Shown one piece after another: positions 35,198 through 45,201 of a stretch of 64,000 nt of DNA. The notes beneath the pieces were generated by a model that saw nothing but the letters and a program-made list of their open reading frames with translations, was not told the DNA's origin and made no database searches. A program made the translations under genes and the position numbers. This stretch comes from Bowmanella dokdonensis. GTDB taxonomy: Bacteria > Pseudomonadota > Gammaproteobacteria > Enterobacterales > Alteromonadaceae. The stretch covers positions 1 to 64,000 of the forward strand of contig NZ_JAFKCV010000002.1 of the NCBI RefSeq assembly GCF_017254865.1, in the 5' to 3' direction. Position 1 is the stretch's first letter. Every line of letters begins with the position of its first letter.

Positions 35198-37567
35198 TTA
35201 CTCGTCTTTCAGCAATTGCACGGAATTGGCCACCACCAGGATGGAACTCAGTGACATGCCAATCACACCCAGCCAGGGGGTGAGATAACCGGTCACCGCC
35301 AGGGGCAGCACCAGCAGGTTGTAACCCAGGGCCCAGGCCAGATTTTGGATCACCTTGCGGCGAGCCCGTGCTGCCATCCTGAACAGCTCGGGGAGTAAGG
35401 TCAACCTCGGGTTGATGAGGATAATATCGGCGGCATTGCGAGCCAGGTCAGTTGCGCCGCCGACGGCAACAGAAACATCCGCCGCTGCCAGCACCGGTGT
35501 GTCATTGATGCCGTCACCCACCATCATGATCTTTTTACCCTCTTGCTGCATCTGTTTTATCAATGCCAGCTTTTGCTCGGGGCGACACTGACTGTACCAT
35601 TGCTGTACACCCAGACTGTTGGCAATCTGAGCCACGTTGGCTTCGGCATCGCCGCTGATAATCAGGGTTTGGTGATGTGACAATGCCTGAAGGGCGGATT
35701 CTGTCCCCACACTTATCTGATCTTTGAGTTCAAATCCCGCCAACAAGCCAGAATCTTCCTCGAGCAATACATTGGCTTGTTGCAGGGCCTGGGGCACCTC
35801 ATGTTGCATCAGATTGGCACTGCCCAGCCGGTAATGCCGCCCGGCAACGTTTCCACTCAGACCAAAGCCAGGCAGGATCTCGACCTGACTGGCCCTGCTG
35901 ACGGGTAAATTGTCGAAGGCCCGGCCCAGGGGATGCTCGGAATGAGCTTCCAAGCCGGCCGCAATGGCAAGGATGTCGCTGTCGGCCCGATCACTGAGAT
36001 TCCGCCATCTGGCGATACTGAACCGGCCCTCGGTGAGGGTGCCGGTCTTATCAAAGGCCAGGGTATCGATATGTACCAGTGACTCAAGGAGATCGGCCCG
36101 TTTCAGCAGGATTCCTTGACGATTGAGTCTGGCCATTGCACAGGTGAGGGCAGAAGGGGTGGCCAGGCCCAGTGCACAGGGGCAGGTGGCAACCAGTACC
36201 GAGATGGTGATCCAGAATGCCTGCGGATTGCCCTGCCAGGACCAGTAGCTGTAGGTCAGCACAGAGATTATCAGTACCAGGCTGACAAAATGGCCGGCAA
36301 TCCGGTCGGCCAGCCGGGAAATGGCCGGCTTGCTCATCAATGCCTCGTCCTGGAGGCGCAGGATCTGGCTGACCATGGCTTCCTTAAGGGGACGCACCAC
36401 CCTGACCAGGAGGCTGCCTGACTGATTGAGCGTACCTCCGTAAAGCATGTCGCCGACCTGTTTGCGCACCGGTTCAAACTCGCCGCTGAGCATGGACTCA
36501 TCCACATAGCCCTGGCCCTCCAGAAGCTGTCCATCCACCGGGATGGTTTCACCGGGGCGGATCAGAATCTGTTGGCCCTTTTGCAGGGACTTGGCCAGGA
36601 CATTGTGGGTCTGCTCCCCCTCTATCAGGGTGGCCGTGACCGGCATATACTTGCTCATATTGGCTGAAATCTGCGCTGCCCTGTGCCGTGACCGGTGCTC
36701 CAGATAACGGCTGATCAAAAGCAGGAAAATGAACATACACACGGATTCGAAGAAGACTTCTCCTTCTCCTTTGACCGTGGCCATTGCGCTGGATAAGAAC
36801 AAGGCCCAGATGGCGATACTGACGGGCACATCCATATTGACGGTTCTGGCTTTAAAGGCCCGCCAGGCACTGGCATAAAAGCCGGCCCCGGAATAGATCA
36901 CCACCGGAAAGGACAAGGCCAGACTGACCCAATGTAGAAAGGCCTTGATGTCTTCATCCAGATTACCGAACAGGCCGAAATACAGGGCCACGGCAATCAT
37001 CATTACCTGCATGCTCATCAGACCCGCCAGACCCAAGCGTTTCAGATAAGCCTGACTGGTTTGCTTAAAGCTCTCTTCCTGCTGCTGAGCCAAAAAGGGC
37101 TGGGCGTGGTAGCCGATTTTTTCAATGGCGCGAAGTATTCTGCTCAATGACAATTCTTGTGCGTACCAACTTACCAGCGCCCGCCGGGAACTGACATTTA
37201 CGGCAATCTGTTTGATCCCGGGTAATTTAGTCAGTTGCTTTTCAATCAGCCAGGCACAGGCAGCGCAACTGATACCTTCGATACTCAACTGGATCTGTCG
37301 TTCCTCGCCGTGGCTGACGACAAATTCTTCCTGCAACTCGGGGCGATCATATAAGGCCAGCTTGGCAAATATATCCTCCTGACCTCCATCGGCCTTGTCC
37401 GCCGCTTCAGTACGAAAACGGTAGTAATCCTCCAGGCCGTTACCGACAATCGCCTCGGCGACCGCCTTACAACCGGGACAGCACATGGGCCGTGGCTCGC
37501 CAAGCACGTCGGCGGTCAGGGGAGAGGAATCAACAATATCCAGATGACAATGATAACAACGCATCAA
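35198..37567 (-). CDS. ccoI: copper-translocating P-type ATPase CcoI
   Basis: About 789 residues. In order: a Cys-rich N-terminal zinc/copper segment ([18 protein letters not shown]), an HMA metal-binding domain ([14 protein letters not shown]), eight membrane helices with the CPC ion motif ([13 protein letters not shown]), the phosphorylation motif DKTGTLTEG and the hinge [20 protein letters not shown]. This is the CtpA/FixI-type ATPase that exports copper to the periplasm for cbb3 assembly. The ATG at 37567 is followed at once by a second ATG. It follows ccoH by 9 bases. Confidence 0.95.
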   Translation of the reverse strand: MMRCYHCHLDIVDSSPLTADVLGEPRPMCCPGCKAVAEAIVGNGLEDYYRFRTEAADKADGGQEDIFAKLALYDRPELQEEFVVSHGEERQIQLSIEGISCAACAWLIEKQLTKLPGIKQIAVNVSSRRALVSWYAQELSLSRILRAIEKIGYHAQPFLAQQQEESFKQTSQAYLKRLGLAGLMSMQVMMIAVALYFGLFGNLDEDIKAFLHWVSLALSFPVVIYSGAGFYASAWRAFKARTVNMDVPVSIAIWALFLSSAMATVKGEGEVFFESVCMFIFLLLISRYLEHRSRHRAAQISANMSKYMPVTATLIEGEQTHNVLAKSLQKGQQILIRPGETIPVDGQLLEGQGYVDESMLSGEFEPVRKQVGDMLYGGTLNQSGSLLVRVVRPLKEAMVSQILRLQDEALMSKPAISRLADRIAGHFVSLVLIISVLTYSYWSWQGNPQAFWITISVLVATCPCALGLATPSALTCAMARLNRQGILLKRADLLESLVHIDTLAFDKTGTLTEGRFSIARWRNLSDRADSDILAIAAGLEAHSEHPLGRAFDNLPVSRASQVEILPGFGLSGNVAGRHYRLGSANLMQHEVPQALQQANVLLEEDSGLLAGFELKDQISVGTESALQALSHHQTLIISGDAEANVAQIANSLGVQQWYSQCRPEQKLALIKQMQQEGKKIMMVGDGINDTPVLAAADVSVAVGGATDLARNAADIILINPRLTLLPELFRMAARARRKVIQNLAWALGYNLLVLPLAVTGYLTPWLGVIGMSLSSILVVANSVQLLKDE

Positions 37568-37576
37568 TTCTCCGCC

Positions 37577-38068
37577 TCAGGGACGAAATACAATGGGGTC
37601 TTGCCGGGGGAGTCCCACTTCCTGCAGGACTTTCCATTCTCCGTCAAAAGGGGTCAGCGTCAGGTGCCACTTGCCTGCCAGGGCGTTGGGAAGCTGTGCG
37701 CTGTAAGCCCCGTCGGCATTTTGTGTCAGCAGCAACTGGAAATCCTTGTCCTTGAGGGTGGGATGCTGAAAATACAGGCTGAGGGCTTCACCGGAAGCTG
37801 GTGCTCCCTGCACAAAGCGCAGGGTAATACGTTGTCCTTCGAAGTGAATAAGACTGTCGATGCCCAATTCTCTGGCACGCTGGATCTTTTCCAGGCTCAG
37901 ATTGATGGCTTTGCCTTCCTTGTAATAATCATCGATGACCATACTGTCCTGCCCACTGGTCGCCAGTAGCAGCATTTTGGTACTGAGAATGATGGACACC
38001 AAAGGAATGGCGATAAGAAACCAGGGCCAGAATTGCTTGTACCAGGGTGGGGGGGGCGCGTCTTTCAT
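37577..38068 (-). CDS. ccoH: cbb3 oxidase assembly protein CcoH (FixH)
   Basis: 163 residues with one N-terminal membrane helix (about 13-32, PWFLIAIPLVSIILS) and a periplasmic beta-rich domain. VIDDYYKEGKAIN and the following repeat of beta strands match FixH/CcoH, which binds and stabilises CcoNOP during assembly. It precedes ccoI. The neighbouring ccoG gene, usual between ccoP and ccoH, is absent here. Confidence 0.9.
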   Translation of the reverse strand: MKDAPPPPWYKQFWPWFLIAIPLVSIILSTKMLLLATSGQDSMVIDDYYKEGKAINLSLEKIQRARELGIDSLIHFEGQRITLRFVQGAPASGEALSLYFQHPTLKDKDFQLLLTQNADGAYSAQLPNALAGKWHLTLTPFDGEWKVLQEVGLPRQDPIVFRP

Positions 38069-38121
38069 TTTATTCAGTCTTACCTGTAAGTCATTGGTAG
38101 GGCAGAGCGGGCAGAAGCTGA

Positions 38122-38148
38122 TAAAAAGAAGCCCCGCTTAGCGAGGCT
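38122..38148 (-). terminator. Rho-independent terminator after the ccoNOQP operon
   Basis: On the minus strand AGCCTCGC-TAA-GCGGGGCT (8 pairs including one G·T) is followed by TCTTTTTAT, 20 bases after the ccoP stop codon. It separates the oxidase structural genes from the ccoH-I-S maturation genes. Confidence 0.8.
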
Positions 38149-38167
38149 CCTTATACCAGAATTTGAT

Positions 38168-39127
38168 CTATTCGTCCTTGCCCAGCGACAGACTATAAAC
38201 ATAGGCCGTGACCAGATGGACCTTCTCTTCACCGAGAATGTCTTTCCAGGCAGGCATGACACCGTTACGCCCCTCCAGAACGGTCTCCATAACAGCCTGC
38301 TCACTGCCGCCGTACAGCCAGATATTGTCGGTCAGATTTGGGGCGCCGAAGGCATAATTGCCCTGGCCATCCTGTCCGTGACAGGCGGCACACACGGCAA
38401 ACCTGCTCTGGCCCGCCTCGGCTAAATCCGGGTCGACTTTTCTGCCGCTCAGTGACAGGGCATAAGCCACCACTTCCTTGACTCCCTGTTCACCCAGAGA
38501 GTCCTTCCAGGCAGGCATGGCGCCGCGACGGCCTTCCATCAGCGTTTGCTTGATTTCGGCGGGGCTGCCGCCGTACAACCAGTCATGATCAGTCAGGTTG
38601 GGGAAACCCCGCTGTCCCCGTGCGTCGGAGCCATGGCACTGGGAACAATTCTGCAGAAACAGACGCTGTCCCACTTTAAGGGCTTCAGGATCCCTGGCCA
38701 GTTCTTCGATGTCACGCTTGGCGTAGGCTTCGAAGATAGGGCCAAAGCGTTCTTCGGCCGCTGCAATGGAGCGGCTGTACTCATTAAGATTGCCGTTGGC
38801 CAGGTCCTGGGCATGCGCTTCCCTGGACGCTTCCAGACTGCGGATATCCTGGTTGGAACTTTCCCAGCCCAGCAGCCCCTGGAAGTTACCCAGGCCAGGG
38901 TACAAAGCCAGATAGATCACCCCCCATACGATGGTCACGTAGAACATGATGGTCCACCAGCGTGGCAGGGGGTTGTTGATTTCGACTATGCCGTCGAAAT
39001 CGTGGTGCATATCGTCCCCTTCCTTGACGCCCGTCTTGTTTTTCAGACACCAGCGCAACAGAAGGAAACAGCCCAGAATGGTTCCCAGTGAAATCACAGA
39101 GATCCAGATGCTCCAAAAGCTACTCAT
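38168..39127 (-). CDS. ccoP: cbb3-type cytochrome c oxidase subunit III (diheme)
   Basis: 319 residues with membrane segments at about 8-26 and 57-77, then two cytochrome c domains. Heme-binding motifs are CSQCH (161-165) and CAACH (246-250); axial Met candidates lie in GAMPAWKD and GVMPAWKD. CcoP passes electrons from soluble cytochromes to CcoO/CcoN. It overlaps the end of ccoQ by 8 bases. It is the last gene of the structural operon. Confidence 0.97.
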   Translation of the reverse strand: MSSFWSIWISVISLGTILGCFLLLRWCLKNKTGVKEGDDMHHDFDGIVEINNPLPRWWTIMFYVTIVWGVIYLALYPGLGNFQGLLGWESSNQDIRSLEASREAHAQDLANGNLNEYSRSIAAAEERFGPIFEAYAKRDIEELARDPEALKVGQRLFLQNCSQCHGSDARGQRGFPNLTDHDWLYGGSPAEIKQTLMEGRRGAMPAWKDSLGEQGVKEVVAYALSLSGRKVDPDLAEAGQSRFAVCAACHGQDGQGNYAFGAPNLTDNIWLYGGSEQAVMETVLEGRNGVMPAWKDILGEEKVHLVTAYVYSLSLGKDE

Positions 39128-39311
39128 TGTTAGATGACTCCCGCTTTTTCAGGTTTGCCTCGGGTTTAATCTGCTTCTCGTCGTCAAACACCAGGTTTGC
39201 CGCTTCGTCGAAGCCCTTCTTTGCACGTTTACTGAACGCCCAAACCACGATGGCGATAAAGATGACAAATATGGCCACAGTCCAGATGATGTTTACTGTT
39301 ACCGGATCCAT
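39120..39311 (-). CDS. ccoQ: cbb3-type oxidase small subunit CcoQ
   Basis: 63 residues: one membrane helix (about 7-25) followed by a charged tail (AFSKRAKKGFDEAANLVFDDE). The WAFSKRAKKGFDEAA segment is the CcoQ signature. It stabilises the core complex and has been linked to redox signalling in other bacteria. It lies one base after ccoO and overlaps ccoP. Confidence 0.93.
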   Translation of the reverse strand: MDPVTVNIIWTVAIFVIFIAIVVWAFSKRAKKGFDEAANLVFDDEKQIKPEANLKKRESSNNE

Positions 39312-39312
39312 G

Positions 39313-39918
39313 TTATTTCAGCGCCGTACCCAGGGATTGCAGATAGGCAATCAGGGCCTCCATTTCCGTCTTGCCTTTTACGGCCTCCCTAGCACCGGCG
39401 ATATCTTCATCGGTATAGGGCACACCAAAGTCACGGAACACTTCCATCTTTTTGGCGGTCAGTTCTCCATCCAGCGTATTTTCAGCCAACCAGGGGAAGG
39501 CCGGCATGTTGGACTCGGGCACCACGGCACGGGGATCCATCAGGTGTACTCTGTGCCAGTCATCGCTGTAACGTCCCCCTACGCGGGCCAGGTCAGGGCC
39601 GGTGCGCTTGGAACCCCACAGGAAGGGGTGCTCCCAGACGGTTTCACCGGCTACCGAATAATGTCCGTAGCGTTCAGTTTCGGAGCGGAAGGGACGAATC
39701 ATCTGGCTGTGACAGCCCACACAGCCTTCGCGGATATAGATGTCCCGGCCTTCCAGTTGCAGGGCGGTATAGGGTTTAAGACCTTCCACGGGCTCAGTGG
39801 TCTGGCGCTGGAACATCAGCGGGGTGATTTCCACCAGTGCGCCGAAGCTGATGACGATCAGGATCAGCACCACCATCAGGCCGGTATTTCTTTCGATTAA
39901 ATCATGTACGTTTCTCAT
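39313..39918 (-). CDS. ccoO: cbb3-type cytochrome c oxidase subunit II (monoheme)
   Basis: 201 residues with an N-terminal membrane helix (about 12-30) and a single cytochrome c domain. The heme motif is CVGCH (66-70) in the conserved [13 protein letters not shown]; the axial Met is in a PAFPWL-type region. It links CcoP to the catalytic CcoN subunit. It follows ccoN by 14 bases. Confidence 0.97.
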   Translation of the reverse strand: MRNVHDLIERNTGLMVVLILIVISFGALVEITPLMFQRQTTEPVEGLKPYTALQLEGRDIYIREGCVGCHSQMIRPFRSETERYGHYSVAGETVWEHPFLWGSKRTGPDLARVGGRYSDDWHRVHLMDPRAVVPESNMPAFPWLAENTLDGELTAKKMEVFRDFGVPYTDEDIAGAREAVKGKTEMEALIAYLQSLGTALK

Positions 39919-39932
39919 TACGACCTCATCCC

Positions 39933-41360
39933 TTACGCTGGTTGGGCTTCAGCCTGCAGGCTGTCTTTGGGGGCACGGATGGTGCGATAGCAGTTGTAAG
40001 CCATGATCAGCATACCGATCACCACAAACAGACCGCCGAGGAAACGCACGAAGTAGAACGGCTTGGAGGCTTCGATACTTTCGATAAAGCTGTAAGTCAG
40101 GGTGCCGTCCGTGTTGACCGCTCTCCACATCAGCCCCTGCATTACGCCGGAGATCCACATGGCCACGATATACAGCACCACGCCGATGGTCGCCAGCCAG
40201 AAGTGGACGTTTATCAGTCTGACGCTGTACATCTTCGGCTGTCCAAACAGGATGGGGATCAGGTGATAGATGGAGCCGATAGACACCATGGCCACCCAGC
40301 CCAGGGCGCCGGAGTGTACGTGTCCAACCGTCCAGTCTGTATAGTGGGATAGGGCGTTGACCGTCTTGATTGCCATCATGGGACCTTCGAAGGTCGACAT
40401 GCCATAGAAGGACAGTGACACGATCAGGAAACGCAGAATGGGGTCGGTGCGCAGTTTATGCCAGGCGCCAGACAGGGTCATGATGCCGTTGATCATGCCG
40501 CCCCAGGAGGGCACGAACAGGATCACCGACATGACCATGCCCAGGGACTGAGTCCAGTCGGGCAGGGCAGTGTAATGCAAATGGTGAGGACCGGCCCAGA
40601 TATACAGGGAAATCAATGCCCAGAAGTGTATTACGGACAACCGGTAGGAATACACAGGACGACCTGCCTGCTTAGGCACGAAATAATACATCATGCCCAA
40701 AAAGCCCGCAGTCAGGAAAAAGCCCACTGCGTTGTGCCCGTACCACCATTGCACCATGGCGTCGACGGCGCCGGCGTAAAGGGAGTAGGACTTGGTGAAG
40801 GAGACCGGGATGACCATGCTGTTGGCGATATGCAGCACCGCAACAGTCAGGATAAAGGCGCCGAAGAACCAGTTGGCCACATAGATATGGCTGACCTTAC
40901 GTATGATCATGGTGCCGAAGAAGTTGATGGCATAGGCCACCCACACCAGGGTGATCAGAATGTCGATAGGCCATTCAAGCTCGGCGTACTCTTTGGAAGA
41001 GGTCATACCGAGCGGCAACGTGATGGCCGCGGCCACGATCACGGCCTGCCAGCCCCAGAAAGTAAAGGCTGCCAGTTTGTCGCTGAACAACCGGGCCTGG
41101 GAGGTGCGCTGGACCACATAATAAGAAGTGGCAAACAAGGCGCAGCCGCCGAAGGCGAAAATTACCGCATTGGTATGCAGCGGTCGCAAACGCGAGTATG
41201 TCAGCCAGGGCGTATTGAAATTCATCTCTGGCCAGATAAGTTGTGAGGCGATTAATACGCCCACTGTCATGCCGACAATTCCCCAAATCACCGTCATGAC
41301 GGCAAATTGTCGCACTACTTTATAATTGTATTCGGGATGTGCTCGACTGGATTCACTCAT
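39933..41360 (-). CDS. ccoN: cbb3-type cytochrome c oxidase catalytic subunit I
   Basis: 475 residues, 12 membrane helices, of the heme-copper oxidase superfamily C class. Conserved His-containing blocks include [46 protein letters not shown] and [20 protein letters not shown], which hold hemes b/b3 and CuB. It reduces oxygen at high affinity and pumps protons. It starts the oxidase operon; an FNR-type box lies 193 bases upstream at 41553-41566. Confidence 0.98.
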   Translation of the reverse strand: MSESSRAHPEYNYKVVRQFAVMTVIWGIVGMTVGVLIASQLIWPEMNFNTPWLTYSRLRPLHTNAVIFAFGGCALFATSYYVVQRTSQARLFSDKLAAFTFWGWQAVIVAAAITLPLGMTSSKEYAELEWPIDILITLVWVAYAINFFGTMIIRKVSHIYVANWFFGAFILTVAVLHIANSMVIPVSFTKSYSLYAGAVDAMVQWWYGHNAVGFFLTAGFLGMMYYFVPKQAGRPVYSYRLSVIHFWALISLYIWAGPHHLHYTALPDWTQSLGMVMSVILFVPSWGGMINGIMTLSGAWHKLRTDPILRFLIVSLSFYGMSTFEGPMMAIKTVNALSHYTDWTVGHVHSGALGWVAMVSIGSIYHLIPILFGQPKMYSVRLINVHFWLATIGVVLYIVAMWISGVMQGLMWRAVNTDGTLTYSFIESIEASKPFYFVRFLGGLFVVIGMLIMAYNCYRTIRAPKDSLQAEAQPA

Positions 41361-41552
41361 TGTCTTGGATCTTCCGCTGCTTGTAGATTGATTTGCTACC
41401 CGTTAAAACATAGGTAAAAAACCAGAATCCGCCAGTTGCAAATTGAATGTTGCAAGGATGTAAACGCTTGAAATTCAACTTATAACTGGGGGTACTTCGG
41501 GCGCGAATAATAAGGTTTTTACCCCTAAAAAGATACCCCAAAGGGCCCTTGA

Positions 41553-41566
41553 TTGATCCTGGTCAA
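41553..41566. promoter_or_regulatory. FNR-type box between ccoN and a divergent membrane-protein gene
   Basis: TTGATCCTGGTCAA, one base from TTGAT-N4-ATCAA. It lies 40 bases before the divergent gene at 41606 and 193 bases before ccoN. FNR control of cbb3 operons is well established, so ccoN is the likely target. Confidence 0.7.
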
Positions 41567-41605
41567 TGATTCAGACTGTTTTGCCACCCAAAGCGCCGGA
41601 ATAGC

Positions 41606-42073
41606 ATGTTGAAACGCCCCGAGCTGATCAAATTGTCCCTGGTCATTGCGCTGCTGGCCATGGTGCTGCTTATCGCCCTATGGTTGCAAGAAAACCAAAA
41701 AGAAACAGCTTTAGATGATTCAGACTGTCGCCTGGAAAACTCCGCCTGTTCCGTGCAGTTAGAAGGAGGAAACCTGGAGGTTGAGATACTGTCCAGGCCC
41801 ATCCCCCTCGAAGAGCAAGTGATCATTGATTTCCAGTTGCCGTCAGGGGCAGAGTTGCTCAAGGCCCATATCGAAGGAATCAACATGTATATGGGCCGGA
41901 TCCCGGTCCTTCTGGAACGGCTCGATGCCCAGACTGTCCGGGGCCAGACCTTTCTTGGCAGTTGCAGTGAACCTTCGATGAAGTGGCGCCTTATCCTGGT
42001 TTTGCAGGTCCCTTCCCAGGCGCAGCCGGTGACCAGGCAGTTTCAGTTCAGTACGTCCATCAGGCCGGTTTAG
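41606..42073 (+). CDS. single-pass membrane protein divergent from ccoN
   Basis: 155 residues with one N-terminal helix (about 9-27) and a periplasmic domain beginning with a Cys pair (DSDCRLENSACSV). The domain has conserved-looking strands (FQLPSGAELLKAHIEGINMYMGRIPV) with Met residues that could bind copper. The fold reminds me of FixH-like periplasmic domains, but the gene is not recognised. The divergent placement at the ccoN promoter with an FNR box in between suggests a role linked to the oxidase. It overlaps the convergent KefB-type gene by 14 bases. Confidence 0.55.
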   Translation: MLKRPELIKLSLVIALLAMVLLIALWLQENQKETALDDSDCRLENSACSVQLEGGNLEVEILSRPIPLEEQVIIDFQLPSGAELLKAHIEGINMYMGRIPVLLERLDAQTVRGQTFLGSCSEPSMKWRLILVLQVPSQAQPVTRQFQFSTSIRPV

Positions 42074-43634
42074 CCTTGAGCAGCAGCAGGCTTTCCTCGG
42101 CAAAACCGGTACCGGCCTCAGTGTAGAAGTTAAAGACGTGGTCGATGCCATGTCTGAGCATCTCCAGTCTTTCGTCTTCATAACGGGCGATAGCGGCCAG
42201 TTGTCCCCGGTAGCCGGCACTGCGCAACTGATCATGTATATGGCGGATATCCTCAGTGGAAGGCAGGGCCAGCAGCACCAGATCCACATGGGACAAATCC
42301 ATATTGTCCCAGAGATCCGCGTCTTCCCCGTCACCCAGCATCACCTGCATGCCCTGCTGTTTTTGCCTCTCAATACGATCCCGATCTGCATCCATTCCCC
42401 AGACTGCCTGTCCCAGAACTTCTGACAGCGCCAGGAATGCACCTTTGCCAACCCGGCCCATACCCACTACCAGGACCCTGGCACCATCAGGCTGGACATA
42501 GATATCCTCTGGCAGGCGACGGGACTTTTCGAATCGCTTAATGCCTTTCTGCCAACGGCTGTACCCGCTATGAGCATGCCGGTAGATCACACTGGTCAGG
42601 ACGAAGGAGAAAGAGACCGCTAACGCCAGTACCACCAGCCATTCTTTGTTCAGCCAGCCCAGGTCGGCGCACAGGGCCACCACAATCAGGCCAAACTCAC
42701 TGAAGTTGGTCAGGGCCAGACCGGCAAGGTAAGCCGTGCGTCCCCGCAGGCGCAATCCGGCAAACAGCAGGAAAAACATCAGGAACTTGAGCGGTAGCAG
42801 CAGACACAGCATGAGCGCCAGCAGCAACATGTTCAGATCCGGCAGGGCGGTAAAGCCAATTGACAGGAAAAAGCCAATCAAAAACAGATCTTTAAAGCTC
42901 ATCAACGCTTTATTTAACTCTGTTGCCTTCATATGACTGCTCAGAAGGATGCCCATCACCAGCGCACCCAGATCACCCTTGATGCCCACCAGGGTAAACA
43001 GCTCATAGCCGCCCAGAGCCAGAAAGAAGCCGGTCAAGGGCAACAACTCACCGTGACCGGACAACTGCACAAGGCGATTTAGCAGGGGCCTGATCAGAAA
43101 CAGCACCAGCAATGCAAAGGCATAAATGGACGGCACCTTCCCTGTGGCGGCAACCAGAAACAGAACAGCCAGAATATCCTGCATAACCAGCACGCCAATG
43201 GCCAGTTTGCCATGACGGGTTTTGATTTCACCTGCCTCTTCCAGCAACTTGACGATGCAGACAGTGCTGCTGAAACTCAGGGCAAAGCCGAGTAAGGCGG
43301 CGGACTGCCAGTCCAGCAGGGCAAAATAGGCAAGCGATAAGCTACCAAGGCCAATACTCAACGCACTGAGTAAAGTGGTCCAGACCAGCATATGCACCCC
43401 GGTACCGGCCCAGACTTCCCGTTTAAGCAGGTCCCTGACGTTGAGCTTCAGGCCAATGGTGAACAGCATCAGGGTGATACCCAGATCGGCCAGCGCTCCA
43501 AGGGTTTCATTGGGCTGTATGCCAATAAAATTAAGAAAGAAACCGGCTGCCAGGAAGCCAATCAAGGGTGGCAGATTGAAGAGCTTGACGCCAAGGCCGC
43601 AGAGAAAAGCGAACAGGATCCAGATAAAGTCCAT
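42060..43634 (-). CDS. CPA2 monovalent cation:proton antiporter with RCK domain (KefB/YbaL-like)
   Basis: 524 residues: 12 membrane helices (to about 370) of the Na+/H+ exchanger (CPA2) family, then a cytoplasmic RCK/TrkA-N domain with the nucleotide-binding motif VLVVGMGRVGKGAF and a conserved acidic residue in GMDADRDRI. It resembles KefB, KefC and YbaL; these exchange potassium or another cation for protons and are gated by NAD(H) or glutathione. The lack of a KefG/KefF partner nearby argues against a glutathione-gated type. Ion and gating are not resolved. Confidence 0.9.
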   Translation of the reverse strand: MDFIWILFAFLCGLGVKLFNLPPLIGFLAAGFFLNFIGIQPNETLGALADLGITLMLFTIGLKLNVRDLLKREVWAGTGVHMLVWTTLLSALSIGLGSLSLAYFALLDWQSAALLGFALSFSSTVCIVKLLEEAGEIKTRHGKLAIGVLVMQDILAVLFLVAATGKVPSIYAFALLVLFLIRPLLNRLVQLSGHGELLPLTGFFLALGGYELFTLVGIKGDLGALVMGILLSSHMKATELNKALMSFKDLFLIGFFLSIGFTALPDLNMLLLALMLCLLLPLKFLMFFLLFAGLRLRGRTAYLAGLALTNFSEFGLIVVALCADLGWLNKEWLVVLALAVSFSFVLTSVIYRHAHSGYSRWQKGIKRFEKSRRLPEDIYVQPDGARVLVVGMGRVGKGAFLALSEVLGQAVWGMDADRDRIERQKQQGMQVMLGDGEDADLWDNMDLSHVDLVLLALPSTEDIRHIHDQLRSAGYRGQLAAIARYEDERLEMLRHGIDHVFNFYTEAGTGFAEESLLLLKAKPA

Positions 43635-44108
43635 TATTGCGTATCAGCCTCTGTTGCATTACCGAACGGGACAGGGACTATAGGTTAATTGAATTTCAGA
43701 CAGATAATCAAAAACTTATGCGGGAAGATCCAAACATGCTTGATATGTATCAACTCAAGGACAGAACAGAGCGAGGAATGTCTATGCAGACAATTACAGG
43801 ATCAGGCTCTGTAATTCCCTGAGAAGCTCCTGCTCCTTGATCCTCGATATGCCCAATTCATCGACAATCTTATCGCGGTGGATGGTGGCGTCGGAACTGG
43901 GATAGGACGTCGGAAACGTTGAGGATGGCAGCACAGGGTGTCAGCTTTTCACTTGAAAAGGTTATGCGTAACTTCTTTTTGGCCAGTAAACCGCAATTAT
44001 TCAAGGACATACAATATTCTTTGTGCTTACGCCGCAATCTTAGCATTCAGACGCACAACACTTGTCAGCCGGCACGTTCTGGGCTGATATTCAGCTCATG
44101 GGCCCCTG
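43635..44108. other. 474-base region with no firm gene
   Basis: No known gene, repeat or RNA was recognised. The only notable item is a short minus-strand frame at 43794-43934 (46 codons from GTG, after an in-frame TGA) ending in a charged helix, RDKIVDELGISRIKEQELLRELQ. It may be a small protein or the end of a broken gene. No good ribosome site precedes it. Confidence 0.4.
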
Positions 44109-44558
44109 TCAGTCGTCCATGGCGCGCAGTATGTTCAAAGTCGTCTCGGCATCGAAATATCGGTCACACAGGGGATAAAGAGTAAACTCGTCATTTTCAA
44201 AGTGATCGGTAAGCCGGTATTCCAGCTGCTGTTCGATATCCGGCACATCCTGCTTCAGTTGCAACGCCAGCGACAGGTCTGCAACCAGGCTCCGTATCTT
44301 TTGATGTTCCTCGTCGGCTTGTTGCAGTGACTGAGCCAGTTGCTGTCCGCCGTAGTTCGCCAGTGCCGGCATCAGTAGCTGGCTTTCCCAGCCCAGATGC
44401 CGGTCCAGCCCACGTTTGAATTGTTCAAACAACTGCCCCGCGTATTGTGGGTCTTTATGGCGATGTTTACGAAAAGCGCTGAACAGTAATTCCAGCCTTT
44501 GCTGGTTAGCACTGAGATACTGGGTAAAAAATTGTTTCATCTGTGTCATCACCATCAC
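44109..44558 (-). CDS. hemerythrin-like domain protein
   Basis: 149 residues forming a four-helix bundle. Likely iron ligands lie in RHLGWESQLLMP, EEHQKIRSL and DHFENDEFTLYPL, the usual HxxxE and H...E spacing of hemerythrins; one N-terminal His is less clear. Bacterial hemerythrins bind oxygen or, in the Shewanella/Vibrio group, help handle nitric oxide and iron-sulfur repair. An FNR-like box lies about 90 bases upstream. Met codons at 44558, 44555, 44549 and 44540 make the start uncertain. Confidence 0.8.
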   Translation of the reverse strand: MMVMTQMKQFFTQYLSANQQRLELLFSAFRKHRHKDPQYAGQLFEQFKRGLDRHLGWESQLLMPALANYGGQQLAQSLQQADEEHQKIRSLVADLSLALQLKQDVPDIEQQLEYRLTDHFENDEFTLYPLCDRYFDAETTLNILRAMDD

Positions 44559-44613
44559 GAGCAGCAGGGCGTCAACGGCCGCGTCGCTCTGATTGTTAAG
44601 GATTGTCGGACTC

Positions 44614-44655
44614 AGTTTAGAGGCAACGTCAGCGGGCTGATTTAATCTAAATCAA
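44614..44655 (-). promoter_or_regulatory. FNR/DNR-like box and -10 upstream of the hemerythrin gene
   Basis: On the minus strand TTGATTTAGATTAA (44642-44655) differs by one base from TTGAT-N4-ATCAA. A -10-like TAACT-type hexamer (TAAACT, 44614-44619) has its centre 32 bases downstream, the spacing of a class II FNR promoter (site at -41.5). Confidence 0.6.
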
Positions 44656-44683
44656 ACTTGATGTAATTAGGGCGCGTTCATTT

Positions 44684-45073
44684 TCAGGAACGGTGAGAAT
44701 TTTCAGGACGCTTCCAGAGCCACAGAGCCACCCCCGGCAGTATGAAGGTGAGGGAGAGCTGCAGCCATAGGCTGGCAGACGATATCCACACCGTCACCAG
44801 ACTGATAGTCATCATCAGGCTGGCCAGATACTTTGCCCGGCGGGGTATGGCACCCTCGCGTCGCCAGTCGTGGATACCAGGACCGTATCTGGGATGTTCC
44901 AGTAGCCAGGCTTCCAGTCTTGGCCAGCCTTTGCCGGCAAACCAGGCGCTGAGCAGCACAAACACTACGGTCGGCAGGCCGGGCACCACCAGGCCAATCA
45001 GGCCGATTATCAGAGAAGTTGCCGCCAGAAAGCGCCAGAGCAGCGTGGTTATCCAGATCATGGGGCGTAACAT
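44684..45073 (-). CDS. DUF454 inner-membrane protein (YbaN-like)
   Basis: 129 residues with about three membrane segments. The block GLIGLVVPGLPTVVFVLLSAWFAGKGWPRLEAWLLEHPRYGPGIHDWRREGAIPRRAKYLA is the DUF454/YbaN signature. Function unknown. ATG at 45073 or 45061 are both possible. The hemerythrin gene follows on the same strand 125 bases later but has its own promoter signals. Confidence 0.88.
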   Translation of the reverse strand: MLRPMIWITTLLWRFLAATSLIIGLIGLVVPGLPTVVFVLLSAWFAGKGWPRLEAWLLEHPRYGPGIHDWRREGAIPRRAKYLASLMMTISLVTVWISSASLWLQLSLTFILPGVALWLWKRPENSHRS

Positions 45074-45201
45074 CAGACATCAATGGAGCCATGCTAGCAT
45101 ATTCGTCTTTCCTATCTCCTGATGCAAACGATGGACTACCATTACTCGTCCGGGTCTTGGATTGGCCGGAGGGACAAATGACACAGAAATTGGAGCAACA
45201 G

